DNA from: Paracoccaceae bacterium
Lineage (GTDB): Bacteria > Pseudomonadota > Alphaproteobacteria > Rhodobacterales > Rhodobacteraceae
DNA length: 17,273 nucleotides
Assembly (NCBI GenBank): GCA_003565055.1
Contig: PXDM01000179.1
Coordinates: 1 to 17,273, forward strand
Reading direction: 5' to 3'
Under the pieces are notes generated by a model. The model ran no database searches. It was not told the DNA's origin and was given only the letters and a program-made list of their open reading frames with translations. This document shows positions 1-6,905 of this stretch, piece by piece. A program made the position numbers and the translations under genes. Numbering within the stretch: the stretch's first letter is position 1; each line of letters begins with the position of its first letter.

Positions 1-560
1 AGATCGCGCGCAATCGCGCGCACATAGCCGCCCTTGCCGCAGACCATTTCCAGCTCGACATGATCCGGGTCAGGCCGCGCGATCACCTCGAGCCGCTCCA
101 CCCAGAGCGGGCGGGCGGCGAGATCCATCTCCTCGCCAGCGCGCGCGATGTCATAGGCGCGCTCGCCCTCGATCTTGACGGCGGAAAACTGGGGCGGCAC
201 TTGTTCGATCTGCCCGCGAAATGCTTCCAGCGCCGCGTCGATCTGCGCATCATCGGGGCGCAGAGCGCTTTGGGCGATGACGGTGCCCTCGGCGTCATCC
301 GTGGTCGTGGCCTGCCCGAGCCGCACCATGAACCGGTAACATTTCAGCGCATCCGTGATGTAGGGCACAGTCTTTGTGGCCTCGCCCAGCGCCACGGCCA
401 AAACGCCCGTCGCGGCCGGATCGAGCGTGCCCGCATGGCCCGCTTTCTGCGCCTGCAAGGCCCAACGGACCTTGTTCACCACAGCCGTCGAGGTCACGCC
501 CGCAGGTTTGTCGATGATCAGCCAGCCCGAAATCGCGCGGCCCTTGCGCTTGCGTCCCAT
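1..560 (-). CDS. truB: TruB, tRNA pseudouridine(55) synthase (partial, C-terminus beyond left edge)
   Basis: This gene encodes the enzyme that isomerises U55 to pseudouridine in the T-loop of tRNAs in the cytoplasm. Read leftward from the ATG at 560-558, the frame is open to the window edge, giving about 186 N-terminal residues. Residues 10-24 (ISGWLIIDKPAGVTS) and 40-52 (AGHAGTLDPAATG) are TruB hallmarks. D47 sits where the catalytic aspartate of the family lies (D48 in E. coli). Near the edge, residues around 175-185 (CGKGGYVRAIARDL) match the KGxYxRxLxxDL-type motif of the family. An AGGA ribosome-binding site lies just upstream of the ATG. The gene is last of a leftward group rbfA > glycosidase-like gene > truB, 29 bases after the preceding stop. 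Only the partial length limits certainty. Confidence 0.96.
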   Translation of the reverse strand, partial: MGRKRKGRAISGWLIIDKPAGVTSTAVVNKVRWALQAQKAGHAGTLDPAATGVLAVALGEATKTVPYITDALKCYRFMVRLGQATTTDDAEGTVIAQSALRPDDAQIDAALEAFRGQIEQVPPQFSAVKIEGERAYDIARAGEEMDLAARPLWVERLEVIARPDPDHVELEMVCGKGGYVRAIARD

Positions 561-589
561 GATCCGTCCTTCCACACAGAAGCCGCCTG

Positions 590-1345
590 CTAATTCCTGG
601 GCGCGGGCGCGTCAACAACCTTGCCGATAATCGGTCCCAGAAGCGTGCCCCAATCGGAACGCCGCAGCGCGGGCGCATGCAGCCGCGAGACATTCCCATC
701 GAGGTAGAGCGCTTGCGGCACGCCGAGATAATCGCGGAAGAAACGGGCGAATTCGTGGAAATTCACCGCGCTGTTGCTGATCGCGAACAGCGCGCGCTTG
801 CCATCGCCGGAGACGCCGACGCCGTTGCGGATCAGTCGCGAGCTGGAGTCGGGGATGAAGCGCGGATGATAGGCCCCATCAATGAGCAGCATCGGCCCCG
901 ATTGCACTGCGTCACGGCAGGCAGGCGGGGCGGCGGCAAAGCGGCGGCTTTCGATCATGGTGAAGCGCTCGGCCTCAATGCAGAACACGCCATTTGGCAG
1001 CAGACCGAAATTCCCCGGCCCCTCGGCGGTCACGATCCGCGACAACTCCTCGCCATTCTGGATGAACAGGCCCACCGGGCTGCGATCACGGTGGTACATG
1101 CTGGCATTCATGGCAAAAGCAAGCGTCTTGCCGTCGCGCGCCAGCGCCTCGTTGATCTTGCGGAAGTTCCCGTAAACCTGATCCTCGGCGTCATTGAGAA
1201 ACAGGCGCAGATCATCGGTGATCCGGGTTTCGCAATAGGTGAAGCTCTGGTCGCGATAGTCTGTGCGGTTGCATTCGGCCTGTGCATTCGTGGCCGTCAG
1301 CACAAGCGCCGCGAGCACCCCGAGAAGCCTAGCTCTCCGTCGCAT
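590..1345 (-). CDS. Secreted phosphodiester glycosidase family protein (NAGPA/DUF2233 domain)
   Basis: This is a 251-residue exported protein with the NAGPA-like (DUF2233) fold. The family is named after the mammalian enzyme that uncovers mannose-6-phosphate, but bacterial substrates are mostly unknown. Residues 1-23 form a signal peptide (Arg-rich start, hydrophobic core, AQA before E24). Family landmarks follow in order: FAMNASMYHRDRSPVGLFI (77-95), SGPMLLIDG (149-157), RNGVGVSGDG (173-182) and ALYLDGNVSRL (212-222). Cysteines at 25, 38, 122 and 143 could form disulfides in the periplasm. I chose the ATG at 1345 because the signal peptide starts there; an in-frame upstream extension would lie inside rbfA. 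The first 17 bases overlap the end of rbfA, so the two are probably translationally coupled. Family assignment is good; the true substrate is unknown. Confidence 0.85.
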   Translation of the reverse strand: MRRRARLLGVLAALVLTATNAQAECNRTDYRDQSFTYCETRITDDLRLFLNDAEDQVYGNFRKINEALARDGKTLAFAMNASMYHRDRSPVGLFIQNGEELSRIVTAEGPGNFGLLPNGVFCIEAERFTMIESRRFAAAPPACRDAVQSGPMLLIDGAYHPRFIPDSSSRLIRNGVGVSGDGKRALFAISNSAVNFHEFARFFRDYLGVPQALYLDGNVSRLHAPALRRSDWGTLLGPIIGKVVDAPAPRN

Positions 1346-1751
1346 CACCCTCTGATCCTTGCGCGATGTCGCGCTTGACGCGCTCATCTTCGAACAGGCG
1401 GCGCGTGTCATCCATCCGGTCGAAGGTCTCATCGAGCTGGAAGCGCAGGTCGGGGACATATTTGAGCGTCAGCTTGCGCGAGACGAGATGGCGCAGTTCG
1501 GCCTTGTTACGGCGCAAGGCGGCGAGCGCTTCAGGCTGGCCCTGACCGCCGAGGGGCATGACATAGGCCGTGGCGATTTTCAGGTCGGGCGAGGTGCGCA
1601 CTTCGCTGACCGTGATCGGCACGCGCGACAGGTCGGTGTCATGCACATCGCCACGCGCAAGCACCTCCGCCAATTCGCGGCGGATCAATTCGCCTACACG
1701 CAACTGTCGCTGCGAAGGCCCGGAAGATTTTTCAAAACGACGCTGTGCCAT
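1329..1751 (-). CDS. rbfA: RbfA, 30S ribosome-binding factor
   Basis: RbfA is a small KH-fold protein that binds the 30S subunit and assists maturation of the 16S rRNA 5' end, notably in the cold. The product is 140 residues, a normal alphaproteobacterial length. The N-terminus MAQRRFEKSSGPSQRQLRVG and the following helix GELIRRELAEVLARG are typical, as are the segments ITVSEVRTSPDLKIATAYV (about residues 51-69) and YVPDLRFQLDETFDR (about 104-118). The ATG at 1751 is chosen because the family starts at this MAxRRF-like segment; the same frame is open far upstream, antisense to dapB, but that part has no family support. It heads the leftward operon and is divergent from dapB with about 108 bases between. 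In many bacteria rbfA sits with truB, which agrees. Confidence 0.96.
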   Translation of the reverse strand: MAQRRFEKSSGPSQRQLRVGELIRRELAEVLARGDVHDTDLSRVPITVSEVRTSPDLKIATAYVMPLGGQGQPEALAALRRNKAELRHLVSRKLTLKYVPDLRFQLDETFDRMDDTRRLFEDERVKRDIAQGSEGDATES

Positions 1752-1793
1752 GGCGAAGATGTAGAAGACTCCGGCAGTGCGCGCAACGAGGCT

Positions 1794-1822
1794 TTGCCAT
1801 TTTCCGCCCATGGCGCTATGCG
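1794..1822 (+). promoter_or_regulatory. Candidate sigma-70-type promoter for dapB
   Basis: TTGCCA at 1794-1799 (five of six matches to the -35 consensus) is followed after 17 bases by TATGCG at 1817-1822 (three of six to the -10 consensus). A start near 1829 would give a leader of about 30 bases before the ATG at 1860, but would leave only about a dozen bases before the alternative GTG at 1842. The arrangement is plausible but could be chance. Confidence 0.35.
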
Positions 1823-1859
1823 AAGCGCGAGAAAGTGACTGGTGCAGGGGGTCTCGGGC

Positions 1860-2657
1860 ATGCGGATGGCAGTGATGGGCGCGTCGGGGCGCATGGGGCA
1901 GATGCTGGTGCAGTTGATCGACGCGGACGCGCGCGCGAGGCTGTCCGCAGTTGTCGAGCGCGTAGGCCATGATTGGGTCGGGCAGGATCTGGGGGCGGCG
2001 ATGGGCGGCCCGGCGCGTGGGCTCACTGTCACGGAAGATGTGGCGGTGGCACTCGCTTGCAGCGATGTAATCATTGATTTCACCACCCCTGCGGTCACGG
2101 TCGCACTGGCGCAGAAAGCGGCAGAGGCAGGCGTCGCGCATGTCATCGGCACGACAGGCTTTTCGGACGCGGATCTGGCCGCGATTGCGCAGGCGGGCGC
2201 GCGCGGGCGGATCGTGCGTGCGGGCAACATGAGCCTTGGGGTCAATCTGCTGGTCACGCTCACGCGGCAAGTCGCGCAGGCGCTGGGCGCAGAGTATGAT
2301 ATCGAGATCGTCGAGGCCCATCATCGCCACAAGGTCGATGCGCCCTCGGGCACAGCGCTGATGCTGGGGGAGGCTGCTGCCGAGGGACGCGGGGTCGCGC
2401 TTGCTGATGTTGCTGATCGCGGACGTGACGGGATCACCGGCGCGCGGGCGTCCGGTGATATCGGCTTTCATGCGATCCGGGGCGGGGATTTCATTGGCGA
2501 GCATGATGTGATTTTTGCAGGCGAGGGCGAGCGGATCACGCTGCGCCATGTCGCCTCTGACCGGGCGCTGTTTGCGCGCGGTGCTGTGACGGCTGCGCTC
2601 TGGCTCGAAGGGCAGGGGCCGGGAGAATATTCGATGCTCGATGTCTTGGGGCTGTAG
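1860..2657 (+). CDS. dapB: DapB, 4-hydroxy-tetrahydrodipicolinate reductase
   Basis: DapB reduces 4-hydroxy-tetrahydrodipicolinate to tetrahydrodipicolinate with NAD(P)H, the second committed step of lysine and meso-diaminopimelate synthesis. The 265-residue product has the N-terminal dinucleotide-binding loop GASGRMG (7-13), DFTTP (73-77), GTTGFS (97-102), NMSLGVN (123-129) and the family signature EAHHRHKVDAPSGTA (152-166), which carries the catalytic His and Lys. I prefer the ATG at 1860: AGGGGG lies 8 bases upstream and the Rossmann strand begins at once. A GTG at 1842 would add six residues and cannot be excluded. It is divergent from rbfA. Length and motifs are complete, with no sign of damage. 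Confidence 0.97.
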   Translation: MRMAVMGASGRMGQMLVQLIDADARARLSAVVERVGHDWVGQDLGAAMGGPARGLTVTEDVAVALACSDVIIDFTTPAVTVALAQKAAEAGVAHVIGTTGFSDADLAAIAQAGARGRIVRAGNMSLGVNLLVTLTRQVAQALGAEYDIEIVEAHHRHKVDAPSGTALMLGEAAAEGRGVALADVADRGRDGITGARASGDIGFHAIRGGDFIGEHDVIFAGEGERITLRHVASDRALFARGAVTAALWLEGQGPGEYSMLDVLGL

Positions 2658-2668
2658 CGCGTCCCGAA

Positions 2669-2684
2669 AGGCGGGTTTCCGCCT
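2669..2684 (+). terminator. Short hairpin after dapB, possible weak terminator
   Basis: AGGCGG (2669-2674) and CCGCCT (2679-2684) form a perfect 6-bp stem with a GTTT loop, 11 bases after the dapB stop. No T-run follows, so it would not be a classical intrinsic terminator. Confidence 0.35.
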
Positions 2685-2691
2685 GCTTACG

Positions 2692-2705
2692 AGATCTTAA
2701 GATCT
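2692..2705. promoter_or_regulatory. Perfect 14-bp palindrome, candidate operator
   Basis: AGATCTTAAGATCT reads identically on both strands. It lies in the 112-base gap between dapB and the small secreted-protein gene, 64 bases upstream of that gene's ATG, where a dimeric regulator could act. No regulator is recognised from the sequence. Confidence 0.3.
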
Positions 2706-2769
2706 TCCAGACAGATCCGAACGGGCACCTTTTGCGTAGTGTTCCTGTGATCCCAATCTGGAGGAGCAA

Positions 2770-3123
2770 ATGAAACAGCTGTCACTTTTTGCGCTCTTGG
2801 GCAGCCTGATGGCAAGCCCGGTCTGGGCAGATTTTCAGCCTGTCCGCGAAGAATCGAATTTCCGCGCTCTGGTCGAGGGCAATGAGCTGACGCGCTTCGC
2901 CGTACGTCTGCAGGTTTTGCCGCAGGGCGAGATTGCTGGCCGTGGCTTTGGTCAGAACGTGGGCGGGCAATGGGAATGGCGCAACGGGTATTTTTGCCGC
3001 ACGCTGGAATGGAGCACTGGCGGCGATCCGTATAATTGCCAACTTGTGCTGCGCAACGGGGATACGCTGCGTTTCATCTCTGATCAGGGGAGTGGCGATC
3101 AGGCGGATTTCCGCGTCCGCTGA
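2770..3123 (+). CDS. Small secreted protein of unknown function, Rhodobacteraceae-type
   Basis: This is a 117-residue protein with a clear signal peptide: Lys at position 3, hydrophobic residues 4-16 and an AxA-like site (VWA) before D21. The mature part is about 97 residues, with a glycine- and aromatic-rich core (GQNVGGQWEWRNGYFCRTLE, 61-80). Two cysteines, C76 and C90, could form a disulfide in the periplasm. The ATG follows a strong GGAGGAG ribosome-binding site. I recall similar small proteins in roseobacters, sometimes labelled dihydrodipicolinate reductase. This one has no nucleotide-binding motif, so such a label would reflect the dapB neighbour rather than activity. Function unknown; it is convergent with gdh. 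Confidence 0.82.
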   Translation: MKQLSLFALLGSLMASPVWADFQPVREESNFRALVEGNELTRFAVRLQVLPQGEIAGRGFGQNVGGQWEWRNGYFCRTLEWSTGGDPYNCQLVLRNGDTLRFISDQGSGDQADFRVR

Positions 3124-3216
3124 ACGCAGAAACCGCTAGCACGCGGCAAGGATCTGCGGCGTCAAGTGGAGCGCCAGACCCTGACACCTCTGGTCGTATC
3201 GCGCAGGGCATAGCAA

Positions 3217-3236
3217 CCCCGCGCGATCCGGCGGGG
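3217..3236 (-). terminator. Hairpin downstream of glutamate dehydrogenase
   Basis: CCCCGC (3217-3222) pairs perfectly with GCGGGG (3231-3236) across an 8-base loop. On the leftward strand it begins 4 bases after the gdh stop and is followed by TTGCT, only a vestigial T-tract. It sits between convergent genes, so it may also serve the small secreted-protein gene. Confidence 0.5.
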
Positions 3237-3240
3237 AAGC

Positions 3241-4671
3241 CTACAGCCCTTTGGCGCGGTAGCTGTCTGCCACACGCTCGATGGCCACGATGAAGGCGGC
3301 GGTGCGCAGGTCTTTCACATCCGGCCTGCGGTGCCATTCTTCCGAAATGCTCTGATAGGCCACTCGCATCGTGTCATCGAGACCCGAGCGCACCAGTTGC
3401 AACTCATCCGCGCCTTGAAGATAGCGTTTCTTGAAGTCAGGCTTGAGCTCCCAGCCCAGCCCCTTATCTGACGAGAGCCGTTCCAATTCGCTCACCAGAA
3501 GCCGGGCATGTGCTTCCTCATTGCGACGCTGCATGCGCCCGAACCGGATATGGCTGAGATTTTTCACCCATTCGAAATAGGACACTGTAACACCGCCTGC
3601 ATTGGCATAGAGGTCAGGAATGATGACTGTGCCCTTCTCACGCAGGATGTCGTCGGCCCCGGCAGTGATCGGGCCATTCGCCGCCTCGATGATGAGGGGC
3701 GCGCGGATACGGTCTGCATTGCCGAGATTGATCACACCTTCCAGCGCAGCGGGGATGAGGATGTCGCATTCAGCCTCAAGCAGCTTCGCGCCATCCGGAA
3801 CATACTCGGCACCGGGGAAATCCTTCACGCCGCCCGTTTCTGCAAGCCACTTGCGCAGCGCATCGGGGTCGAGCCCGTCAGGGTTATGCACGGCCCCGTC
3901 GCGTTCAATCACCGCGATGATTCGCGCGTCATCCTCGCTGCGCAGGAAGCTTGCGGCATGATAGCCCACATTGCCGAGCCCTTGCACCACGACGCGCTTC
4001 CCTGACAGATCGCCGCTGAGCCCCGTCTTCGCGACATCCTCGGGGTGGCGGAAAAACTCCTGCAAGGCGTATTGCACCCCGCGACCCGTCGCCTCGACCC
4101 GTCCCTTGATCCCGCCTGCATTGAGCGGCTTGCCGGTCACACAGGCGCGGGCATTGATGTCGGTGGTGTTCATCCGCGCGTATTGATCCGCGATCCAGGC
4201 CATTTCACGCTCACCCGTGCCCATATCCGGCGCGGGCACGTTCTGCGCGGGATGGATCAGGTCGCGCTTGGCGAGTTCATAGGCGAAGCGGCGCGTGATC
4301 TGCTCTAGCTCGCGTTCATCATAGTTGCGCGGATCAATGCAGAGCCCGCCCTTGGAGCCCCCGAAAGGCGTCTCGACGAGGGCACATTTATAGGTCATCA
4401 GCGCAGCGAGCGCTTCAACTTCGTTCTGATTGACCTCGGGTGCGTAGCGGATGCCGCCCTTGACGGGTTCCATATGTTCGGAATGGACCGAGCGATAGCC
4501 CACGAAGGTTTCGATCTTGCCGCGCAGGCGTACACCGAAGCGCACAGTATAGGTTGAGTTGCAGATCTGGATCTTGCTCAACAGGCCCGGCGTCAGGTCC
4601 AGATAGGCTGCCGCACGGTGGAACATCAGGTCTACATTTTCGCGAAAACCGGGTTCATTCTGGTGTTGCAT
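3241..4671 (-). CDS. gdhA: Glutamate dehydrogenase (Glu/Leu/Phe/Val dehydrogenase family)
   Basis: This enzyme reversibly deaminates glutamate to 2-oxoglutarate and ammonia, linking nitrogen and carbon metabolism. The product is 476 residues. The N-terminal ELFV domain has PVKGGIRY (69-76), ETPFGGSKGGL (100-110; K107 in the catalytic-lysine motif) and the PAPDMGTGEREMAWI segment (146-160). The C-terminal Rossmann domain has GLGNVG (231-236) and, after the second strand, AVIERDG with E256, a residue type usually linked to NAD preference; that is inference. The C-terminal extension with YANAGGVTVSYFEWVKNL (355-372) is typical of glutamate rather than leucine dehydrogenases. The ATG at 4671 has GAGAGGGG about 12 bases upstream. 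Its upstream region holds interleaved inverted repeats (separate entry). Substrate could in principle be another amino acid, but glutamate fits best. Confidence 0.93.
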   Translation of the reverse strand: MQHQNEPGFRENVDLMFHRAAAYLDLTPGLLSKIQICNSTYTVRFGVRLRGKIETFVGYRSVHSEHMEPVKGGIRYAPEVNQNEVEALAALMTYKCALVETPFGGSKGGLCIDPRNYDERELEQITRRFAYELAKRDLIHPAQNVPAPDMGTGEREMAWIADQYARMNTTDINARACVTGKPLNAGGIKGRVEATGRGVQYALQEFFRHPEDVAKTGLSGDLSGKRVVVQGLGNVGYHAASFLRSEDDARIIAVIERDGAVHNPDGLDPDALRKWLAETGGVKDFPGAEYVPDGAKLLEAECDILIPAALEGVINLGNADRIRAPLIIEAANGPITAGADDILREKGTVIIPDLYANAGGVTVSYFEWVKNLSHIRFGRMQRRNEEAHARLLVSELERLSSDKGLGWELKPDFKKRYLQGADELQLVRSGLDDTMRVAYQSISEEWHRRPDVKDLRTAAFIVAIERVADSYRAKGL

Positions 4672-4708
4672 AGTGTGTTTGCCCCTCTCTGTTCAGAAGT
4701 CGATTTTC

Positions 4709-4763
4709 TGCTTGTTCCCCAGTGTTCGGCGTTTAGAGTTAATAAAACAAGCAAAATGCCGAA
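4709..4763 (-). promoter_or_regulatory. Interleaved inverted repeats upstream of gdh
   Basis: TGCTTGTT (4709-4716) is the exact reverse complement of AACAAGCA (4746-4753). TTCGGC (4725-4730) is the exact reverse complement of GCCGAA (4758-4763). The order is a, b, a', b', so the two stems either exclude each other geometrically or form an H-type pseudoknot in a transcript. The element ends 37 bases before the gdh ATG, where it could be an mRNA leader or paired operator sites. Confidence 0.3.
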
Positions 4764-4820
4764 TTTTTGGCGTAATTGTCGATAAAACCTGAAAGGTCAC
4801 CGCGACAGCGGCGTGCCATC

Positions 4821-4835
4821 TTAACGAATACCTAA
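4821..4835 (+). promoter_or_regulatory. CtrA-like site (TTAA-N7-CTAA) upstream of the Tad-type cluster
   Basis: TTAACGAATACCTAA matches the alphaproteobacterial CtrA pattern TTAA-N7-TTAA at seven of eight fixed positions. It lies 143 bases before the ATG at 4979. CtrA controls pilus and motility genes in several alphaproteobacteria, which fits a pilus cluster, but one near-match in an AT-rich region is weak evidence. Confidence 0.25.
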
Positions 4836-4978
4836 AACTTGCCACAATTTCGGGGAATCTCGCCCCAATACTGCCACACGCAGGCAGTAGCTTTCCCTTT
4901 AGAGTTGATGGATTCGGGTGTGGAGCAGTCTCCATCAGTCGGGTTCGCAGCGCTGGGTCCAAGGGTGAAGGTATTTCA

Positions 4979-6358
4979 ATGATGATTAAGTCAGGCAGCA
5001 AAAAGCGCCCTGTCGAGCATGCGTCAATTTGCGCGCTGTTTCGTCGTGACGAAGAGGGTGGGATCGTGATTTTCGGGCTTCTAGCCTTCATCATCATCCT
5101 GATGGTGGGTGGAATTGCCGTCGATATGATGCGCTATGAGGCGGAGAGGGTGCGCTTGCAGGGCACGGCCGACCGCGCAGTTCTGGCCGCGGCCGCAATA
5201 CGTGATAACCCGGCCAATCCCGACCCGGAAGATATCGTGCGCTCCTATTTTGCGGCCGAAGGGTTGAGCCAGTACATCCAGAATGAAAACACCATCTTGA
5301 TCGATTCGGCCTCGGCCTCGGGTCAGACTGTTACCCGCCAGGTCACGGTGGCGCCGAGTGCGCGGTTCAACACGACTTTCATGCGTCTGAGCAATGTGGA
5401 TCATCTGCAGATGAATGTCGGCGCCGCCGCTCTTGAAGGTGTGGCCCAGATCAAATTCGAGATCGTGATGGTCGTGGATGTGTCTTACTCCATGCAAGCC
5501 AATAATCGCATCCAGAACCTACGCGCCGCTGCGACCGAATTCGTCGAGATGATGCTGCCCGAGGGAGAAGACCTCGAGGATCGTGTCGCCATCACGATCG
5601 TGCCCTACAGCACTGAAGTCATCATGCCGCAAGGAACGCTGGGCTACTTCAACAACCTCTCAGCGATCACTGCGCCGTCCTGGGCGGATACGAGCTGTAT
5701 CGACTTCGACACCTGGGACACAGTGACCGACAGCCTGAACACGCCCATGACGCGACGCGTTTGCGCGACGGGTGAGGGGACCCTTAACGAGAGTCTGGAG
5801 GATTTCACCACGCTACGTGATATGCCGATCCGTCCCTATCTGCGCTCGCGCAGTGATGCGATCGACTACATCAATACGCTCGGGCCGAATTTCGGAACCT
5901 CGATTGATATCGGCGTGCGTGCGGGGGCGATGTTCCTTGATCCGACCCTGAATCCGATCATCGAGGAGTTGATTGATCGTGGCGATATTGACTCGGTCTT
6001 CAGAGATCGTCCTCTGGACTGGGATGAGCCCGGCACGTTCCGTGCCATGATCCTGATGACTGATGGCGAGAATTGCTGCTTTGTCGACCAAAACTTTAGT
6101 GCCGATAATCCCGGTGTGCGCAAAGATTCTCAGGCGATTCAGGACGCCGATACCGTGAGCGTCTGCAATGCGCTGAAGGCGCAGAATGTCACGGTCTATT
6201 CCGTGGCCTTTGAAGCCCCACCGGCGGGCGTTGCGCTCATGGAGCAATGTGCCTCCGCGCCGTCCTATTTCTTCAACAGTTCCGGTGCGCAGCTTGTCGA
6301 TGCTTTTCGCAACATCGCAACGCATATCCAGACCGCGACTCTGAGGCTGACACAATGA
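4979..6358 (+). CDS. TadG-like pilus assembly protein with von Willebrand A domain
   Basis: This 459-residue protein resembles TadG-like components of Tad/Flp pilus systems. A short basic N-terminus with RRDEEGGIVIFG (22-33) leads into one membrane helix (about 29-49), followed by the TadG-typical DMMRYEAERVRLQGTADRAV stretch (49-68). Unlike the two downstream proteins it has no Glu at +5 after the glycine, so it is probably not cleaved as a prepilin. A von Willebrand A domain starts near 159. Its metal-ion (MIDAS) site is complete to the eye: DVSYS (D167, S169, S171), a Thr in GTSIDIG (306-312) and TDGEN (361-365). Extra cysteines (240, 262, 366, 367, 396, 424) suggest extracytoplasmic disulfides. 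GAAGG lies upstream of the ATG pair at 4979/4982. Its stop overlaps the next start as ATGA, showing translational coupling. An adhesive or pilus-tip role is inferred from family. Confidence 0.87.
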   Translation: MMIKSGSKKRPVEHASICALFRRDEEGGIVIFGLLAFIIILMVGGIAVDMMRYEAERVRLQGTADRAVLAAAAIRDNPANPDPEDIVRSYFAAEGLSQYIQNENTILIDSASASGQTVTRQVTVAPSARFNTTFMRLSNVDHLQMNVGAAALEGVAQIKFEIVMVVDVSYSMQANNRIQNLRAAATEFVEMMLPEGEDLEDRVAITIVPYSTEVIMPQGTLGYFNNLSAITAPSWADTSCIDFDTWDTVTDSLNTPMTRRVCATGEGTLNESLEDFTTLRDMPIRPYLRSRSDAIDYINTLGPNFGTSIDIGVRAGAMFLDPTLNPIIEELIDRGDIDSVFRDRPLDWDEPGTFRAMILMTDGENCCFVDQNFSADNPGVRKDSQAIQDADTVSVCNALKAQNVTVYSVAFEAPPAGVALMEQCASAPSYFFNSSGAQLVDAFRNIATHIQTATLRLTQ

Positions 6359-6900
6359 GCATCTTGTCATCTTTCCACAAACGACTCCTGCGCCGCTGGC
6401 GGGCAGAGGATGGCGGGGTGACGGTTGAATTTGTTATTGTCTTCCCTTTCATCATGTCCTTTGTCTTGCTGGCTCTCGACAGTGGCGTGGCCCAATTGCG
6501 CCAGACATTTCTGGCGCGCGCCGTCGATCTGACCATGCGAGAGGTGCGGTTGGGCAATATCGGTGCATCCGACAGCATGGCCGCACAGATTTGCTCCCGC
6601 ACGGCCATGATCTCGGATTGCCGCAATTCGATCACAGTCGAAATGCAGCCCATCGACACCACGACGTTTGCCGGCCTCAATGATCCACTTCGCTGCGTTG
6701 ATCGCGAGCAGAACATTACTCCGGCTGTGACCTTCAACCCAGGTGCAGGGGCAGCGGCCCAGGAGTTGATGCTGGTGCGGGTATGTGTGGCCACCGACCC
6801 CTTCATCCGTCTGACCGGCTGGGCGCTGGGGATGCCGGTCAATGAGAACGGCGAGCAGATTCTTATTTCGACAGGCGTTTTTGTTAATGAGCCGAGGTAA
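6355..6900 (+). CDS. TadE-family pseudopilin
   Basis: This 181-residue protein is a TadE-type minor pseudopilin. A short basic cytoplasmic leader (1-19) ends in EDGGVTVEFVIVFP (18-31). Cleavage after G20 would put E25 at +5, the prepilin-peptidase pattern of TadE/TadF, followed by a hydrophobic helix (about 26-42). The remainder is a small extracytoplasmic domain with four cysteines (80, 89, 114, 144). The start overlaps the previous stop by ATGA, and the next gene begins 5 bases after this stop. A longer frame beginning at 6247 lies inside the VWA gene and has no family support. TadE versus TadF cannot be settled by eye. Confidence 0.87.
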   Translation: MSILSSFHKRLLRRWRAEDGGVTVEFVIVFPFIMSFVLLALDSGVAQLRQTFLARAVDLTMREVRLGNIGASDSMAAQICSRTAMISDCRNSITVEMQPIDTTTFAGLNDPLRCVDREQNITPAVTFNPGAGAAAQELMLVRVCVATDPFIRLTGWALGMPVNENGEQILISTGVFVNEPR

Positions 6901-6905
6901 CTGAT

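Larger units (their letters stand above)
4672..4978. other. Divergent intergenic region between gdh and the Tad-type cluster
   Basis: This 307-base stretch contains no convincing gene. The gdh-proximal half is AT-rich with two interleaved inverted repeats. The tad-proximal half has a CtrA-like site and three small stem-loops. TTTAGAGTT occurs twice in direct orientation (4732-4740 and 4898-4906). I found no strong -35/-10 pair for either side. An ORF reading leftward across it continues antisense into the VWA gene and has no family features. Confidence 0.6.

Noticed and set aside
1813..1828. GCGCT/AGCGC inverted repeat between rbfA and dapB
   Set aside because: Only 5 bp and overlapping the better-supported candidate -10 region; not distinct from background.
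1752..2549. Long leftward open frame continuing rbfA upstream, antisense to dapB
   Set aside because: Arg/His/Pro-rich composition without family features. The rbfA family start is at 1751 and dapB on the other strand is complete and well conserved.
4693..5097. Leftward 134-residue frame across the gdh/tad spacer
   Set aside because: It overlaps the start of the VWA gene antisense, has no ribosome-binding site or domain, and includes the AT-rich repeat region.
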